64,000 nt of DNA from Sipunculus nudus (Eukaryota > Annelida > Sipuncula > Golfingiida > Sipunculidae). The notes below the pieces were generated by a model. It searched no databases. It was not told the origin of the DNA and saw nothing but the letters and a program-made list of their open reading frames with translations. The DNA lies in assembly GCA_026874595.1 (NCBI GenBank), contig CM049309.1:18182576-18246575 (forward strand), in the 5' to 3' direction. Within the stretch, counting starts at the first letter, position 1, and the number at the start of each line of letters is the position of its first letter. This document shows, in pieces, positions 59,900 through 64,000 of this stretch. A program made the position numbers and the translations under genes.

Positions 59900-60848
59900 A
59901 TTTTAGGTAGAAAAGTCAAACCACTACATGTATATGAGTGATTTTATCCTACAGCAGACAAACAGAAAGACTTGTGCAAAAATGGTGGCAGGTGGCGGCA
60001 CCAATTTTGTGTATGATTACGAGCTGTGTTAGATCTAAGCACATGCAAAATTTCAGGGGGACATGTCCAACCAGTCCTGAGATATAAGCCTGAATGTCTG
60101 CAGCGTTAACATAAATGTAGGTGGCACCACCTGCCACAAAAAAATCGAGAAATCTATCCAAGATGAATAAACACGCAAAATTTTTTGACAGATAAGTAAA
60201 ACCACTACAAAGATATGAGTGATTTTAGTCCAAGGCAGACAAACAGACGGACGCTGTGCAAAAATGGTTGCAGGTGGCACCCCCAGTTTTGCGTATGATA
60301 AAGAGGTTTGTGAGATCTACACACATGCAAAATTTTGGCCCAATCGGTCAAACGGTTCCCGAGATATGAGCTTGGATGTCTGCAGCGAGAACGTGAATGT
60401 AGGTGGCGCCTCATGTCATAAAATAAAGGAAGCTATCAAGGATTTATACGCATGCTGAATATTAGGGATATGAGTGATTTTAACCCAAGGCAGATGAACA
60501 GATGGACACTGTGCAAACATGGTTGCAGGTGGCACCATCATTTTTTGTGTATGTTATAAAGCTATCCAAGGGCTACATTTGTACAAAAGTTTTTTCCTGA
60601 TCGGTCAAACGGTTCCTGAGATATGTGGGTTTATGTATGGAGACAGACGCACAAATGGACGCTGGGCAGAGAGGAAAGGTCAGAGGTCAAAATAAAATCG
60701 GGGCACAGCAGTTCACATGTGACCAAATATAATCCCAGGTTTCGTAAAATTCCACCCAACAGTTACAGAGGAGTTCTCCGGACACCTACGTGCCGGCGGC
60801 TTTGGCTAAAAACCTAGCATCCGCAAAACTCTGTTTTGGCGGATACAA
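59900..60848 (+). mobile_element. HINE (GGCGCC) element, right piece
   Basis: Resumes at TTTTAGGTAGAAAAGTCAAA in register with the piece ending near 52530. It carries diverged 280-bp units and ends with the 3' hairpin CATCCGCAAAACTCTGTTTT then GGCGGATACAA. Joined length is about 1.14 kb. Confidence 0.8.
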
Positions 60849-61497
60849 TTAATTACTTTGTCAAGTTCCATTTCATGTTATAAATATAATGACCAAAACC
60901 CAAAGCTGAACAAGTCAAAAACTGTTTTTAAAACATTAAAATTGCCGAGGCTAACATACATTTATCAACATAACATGCCAGGGTATCAACTTAACAAATA
61001 AAGACAATAAAAACCTTGCACCACTGATGCCACACATAGTATTAAGAAGTTTACAGCAATAAGGCTGTCCAATCTGACTGACATGCATAATTATTACTAA
61101 CATCATCATCATTAGTAACATGCAGAATTTCTAAAACAGTTTGACCAATATCTTATTTAGTCAACTTGTTTGATTTTATTTTTGTTATACTGTGTAAGGG
61201 CATGAGAATAATAGGTGTCAGAGATGTAACAATGCATCAAATAACTGATGCATTTAATTGGATGCCCCAAATTATAATAAGAAAGTTTTCAAAATAATCC
61301 ATGAAATCATTTCTCTTAACTTTTGCATGTATTCAACAAAATGACCAAATAAGTTCAAATCAATTGAATGAATTCAGAAGGAAATATTCACAAATGTGCA
61401 GTCACTTAGTCTTATGCACTATTAAACCTTGGAACATGGAGATCTAGCATGCAGAATGCGGATAAAAATGAATACTGACTTCAGGTAAAATAAGATG
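60849..61497. other. No feature seen
   Basis: AT-rich non-coding sequence. Confidence 0.5.
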
Positions 61498-61625
61498 AGA
61501 TTCCTTATGTGTGGATCAGGGATGTGGAATGAGTGCTGGTTCCACCTGGTATTACAGAGTGACACAGAGAAAATACACATGAAACGTCTCAACACGCATT
61601 CCACATTCTGTACATAAGGAATCTT
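61498..61625. repeat. Imperfect inverted repeat (hairpin), ~40-bp arms
   Basis: AGATTCCTTATGT...ATGTGGAATG at the left pairs with CATTCCACATTCTGTACATA and AGGAATCT at the right, around a loop of about 55 bases. It may be a tiny MITE or an RNA hairpin. Confidence 0.6.
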
Positions 61626-61862
61626 AGCTTTAGACCTAACATTTAATTATCTTAGCTTTAGACCTGACATTTAATCATCTTAGCTTAAGACCTGACATTC
61701 AATTATCTTAGCTTAAGATCCTGACATTTAATTATCTTAGCTTCACACCTGACATTTAATTATCTTAGCTTTAGACCTGACATTTTATTATCTTAGCTTA
61801 AGACCTGACATTTAATAATTTTAGCTTCAGACCTGACATTTGATCTTAGCTTTCGACCTAAA
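61622..61862. repeat. ~28-bp minisatellite, about 8.5 copies
   Basis: The unit is TTAGCTTTAGACCTGACATT then TAATTATC, with CTTAAG and CTTCA variants. It directly abuts the next element at 61867. Confidence 0.93.
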
Positions 61863-61866
61863 ATTT

Positions 61867-64000
61867 AACTAGACATTTCTTGGCACCGCAGGTGCCAGAG
61901 TATCCCCAGACATAGTAGGCCCCCCTCCTACAAGAACAGACCCCCATTTTTAGCAGCATATACTGACACTTGGCATATTTATTGTTTATTCCATCTAACG
62001 ATCCACAATCTTGTTGAAGATGTTGGTCCTGTGACCTTGATCTTTTTAAAGATGTGTCCTGTGACCTTGACCTTTGATCTCATAACCCCAAAATCAATTT
62101 GGGTCTTGCTTTTCCAATGGGACATATGCAAGTCACGTTTGAAATCTATACATCAATAAAGCAGGAATTATCATCCAGAAACTTATTTTTGGACAGATGG
62201 CTCCTGTGACCTTCACCTTTGACCTTGTGACCTCAAAATTGATAGTGTTCTTCCTCTCTTGGCAGGTGAACTATATGTGCAAGATGAAAGATATGAGATG
62301 AAATGTTTGACTGAAAATGCTTTTTTTTTAAAGATGTGTCCTGTGACCTTGACCTTTGACCTCATGACCCCAAAATCAATTTTGGTCTTACTTTTCCAAT
62401 GGGACATATACAAGTCAAGTTTGAAATCCATACATCAATAAAAGCAGGAATTATCATCCAGAAACTAATTTTTGGACATATGGCTCCTGTGACCTTCACC
62501 TTTGACCTTGTGACCTCAAAATTGATAGGGGTCTTCCACTCTTGGCAGGTGAACTATATGTGCAAGATGAAAGATCTGAGATGAATTGTTTGGCTGAAAA
62601 TGCATCCACAATCTTTTTAAAGAGGTTTCCTGTGACCTTGACCTTTGACCTCATGACCCCAAAATCAATTTGGGTCTTGCTTTTCCAATGGGACATATAT
62701 AAGTCAAGTTTGAAATCCATACATCAATAAAAGCAGGAATTATCATCCAGAAACTAATTTTTGGACATATGGCTCCTGTGACCTTCACCTTTGACCTTGT
62801 GACCTCAAAATTGATAGGGGTCTTCCACTCTTGGCAGGTGAACTATATGTGCAAGATGAAAGATCTGAGATGAATTGTTTGGCTGAAAATGCATCCACAA
62901 TCTTTTTAAAGAGGTTTCCTGTGACCTTGACCTTTGACCTCATGACCCCAAATTCAATTCCGGTCTTGCTTTTCCAATGGGTCAAGTACAAGTCAAGTTT
63001 GAAATCCAAACATCAATAAAAGAAGGAATTATCATCCAGAAACTAATTTTTGGACAGATGGCTCCTGTGACCTTCACCTTTGACCTTGTGACCTCAAAAC
63101 TGATAGGGTTCTTCCTCTCTTGGCAGGTGAACTATATGTGCAAGATGAAAGACCTGAGATGAAATGTTTGGCTGAAAATGCATCCACATCTTTTTAAAGA
63201 TGTGACCTTGACCTTTGACCTCATGACCCCAAAATCAATTTAGATCTTGCTTTTCCAATGGGACATATATAAGTCAAATTTGAAATCCATACATCAATAA
63301 AAGCAGGAATTATCATCCAGAAACTAATTTTTGGACATATGGCTCCTGTGACCTTCACCTTTGACCTTGTGACCTCAAAATTGATAGGGGTCTTCCACTC
63401 TTGGCAGGTGAACTATATGTGCAAGATGAAAGATCTGAGATGAATTGTTTGGCTGAAAATGCATCCACAATCTTTTTATGGAGGTTTCCTGTGACCTTGA
63501 CCTTTGACCTTATGACCCCAAATTCAATTCCGGTCTTGCTTTTCCAATGGGTCAAATTCAAGTCAAGTTTTGAAATCCAAACATCAATAAAAGAAGGAAT
63601 TATCATCCAGAAACTAATTTTTGGACAGATGGCTCCTGTGACCTTCACCTTTGACCTTGTGACCTCAAAATTGATAGGGTTCTTCCTCTCTTGGCAGGTG
63701 AACTATATGTGCAAGATGAAAGATCTGAGATGAAATGTTTGGCTGAAAATGCATCCACATCTTTTTAAAGATGTGTCCTGTGACCTTGACCTTTGACCTC
63801 ATGACCCCAAAATCAATTTGGGTCTTGCTTTTCCAATGGCACATATATAAGTCAAGTTTGAAATCCATACATCAATAAAAGCAGGAATTATCATCCAGAA
63901 ACTAATTTTTGGACATATGGCTCCTGTGACCTTCATCTTTGACCTTGTGACCTCAAAATTGATAGGGGTCTTCCACTCTTGGCAGGTGAACTATATGTGC
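61867..64000 (+). mobile_element. Helentron-like (HINE) element with TGACCT core, second copy, cut by window end
   Basis: Begins with the same 5' end as 4127 (AACTAGACATTTCTTGGCAC, GAGTATCCCCAGAC). At least seven half-unit pairs of the 287-bp repeat follow to the window edge. Units here are more alike than in the first copy, and GATAGGG.TCTTCC anchors recur about every 287 bp. The many 60-110-codon open frames on both strands are repeat translations. Confidence 0.8.

Larger units (their letters stand above)
52530..59900. mobile_element. Long-inverted-repeat (foldback-like) element, ACTAGTAG word set
   Basis: The left arm (about 52540-52920) and right arm (about 59560-59895) are inverted copies over roughly 350 bp. 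They share TCTACTAGGACAAACTCCGA, CAACCAGAGACCACAACATA and AACCAAATGTTTTATTTATG. The arms consist of reiterated CTACTAG/CTAGTAG and CCGATC words. Termini are uncertain by about 20 bp. Removing the two insertions inside it leaves about 1.6 kb. No coding sequence is seen. It interrupts the HINE pieces on either side. Confidence 0.8.

Noticed and set aside
61867-64000. Many 60-110-codon frames on both strands
   Set aside because: All repeat the same peptides derived from the TGACCT tandem core.

Overview
The window is eukaryotic and probably comes from a marine mollusc, most likely a bivalve. It is AT-rich and intron-rich, and carries one protein-coding gene and dense small, mostly non-autonomous transposons. 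The mollusc call rests on the repeats: helentron-type elements with tandem-repeat cores like the bivalve 'pearl' elements, CTGAGCTAAAAA-tailed GGAC-repeat elements, and AACAAGGGACC-headed repeats. It is an inference, not a database match.

The gene is an NCOA6-like nuclear receptor coactivator (ASC-2/PRIP/RAP250) on the minus strand. Four coding exons can be placed: 44420-44540, 37472-40672, 17914-20778 and 12267-12371. All reading frames join, every intron is phase 1, and the exons encode about 2,097 residues. The short fourth exon is easy to miss. The stop codon and the 5' untranslated exon(s) were not found. The protein shows the family N-terminal domain, an LXXLL box (LLVNLL) followed by a basic nuclear-localisation-like stretch, a long Ser/Thr/Pro-rich middle, and basic patches near the C-terminus. 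Known NCOA6 proteins bridge ligand-bound nuclear receptors to KMT2C/D (COMPASS-like) histone methyltransferase complexes.

Layout: 1-6 kb holds helentron-like elements. 6-11.5 kb holds a Harbinger transposase relic and tandem-repeat elements. 12.3 kb is exon 4. 12.4-17.9 kb is intron 3, with a perfect CTCF-type motif and a CpG-rich, CCAAT-rich island. 17.9-20.8 kb is exon 3. 20.8-37.5 kb is intron 2, with a hAT element, a minisatellite, small inverted-repeat elements, a second promoter-like island at 30 kb and an array of a 16-bp motif. 37.5-40.7 kb is exon 2. 44.4 kb is exon 1. 44.6-52.3 kb is upstream sequence with a second hAT element. 52.3-60.85 kb is a nest of insertions several layers deep. 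61.9 kb to the end is a second copy of the 4.1-6.0 kb helentron-like element.

The most unusual content is a group of elements starting TGTCRAGG and ending CCTYGACA (CTTTGACA in one copy), flanked by TATA. Their arms are strings of short palindromic 'words'. Members share the terminal bases but use different words. Two occupied/empty site pairs inside this window support a 4-bp TATA target duplication. They are the best candidate here for something not yet described.
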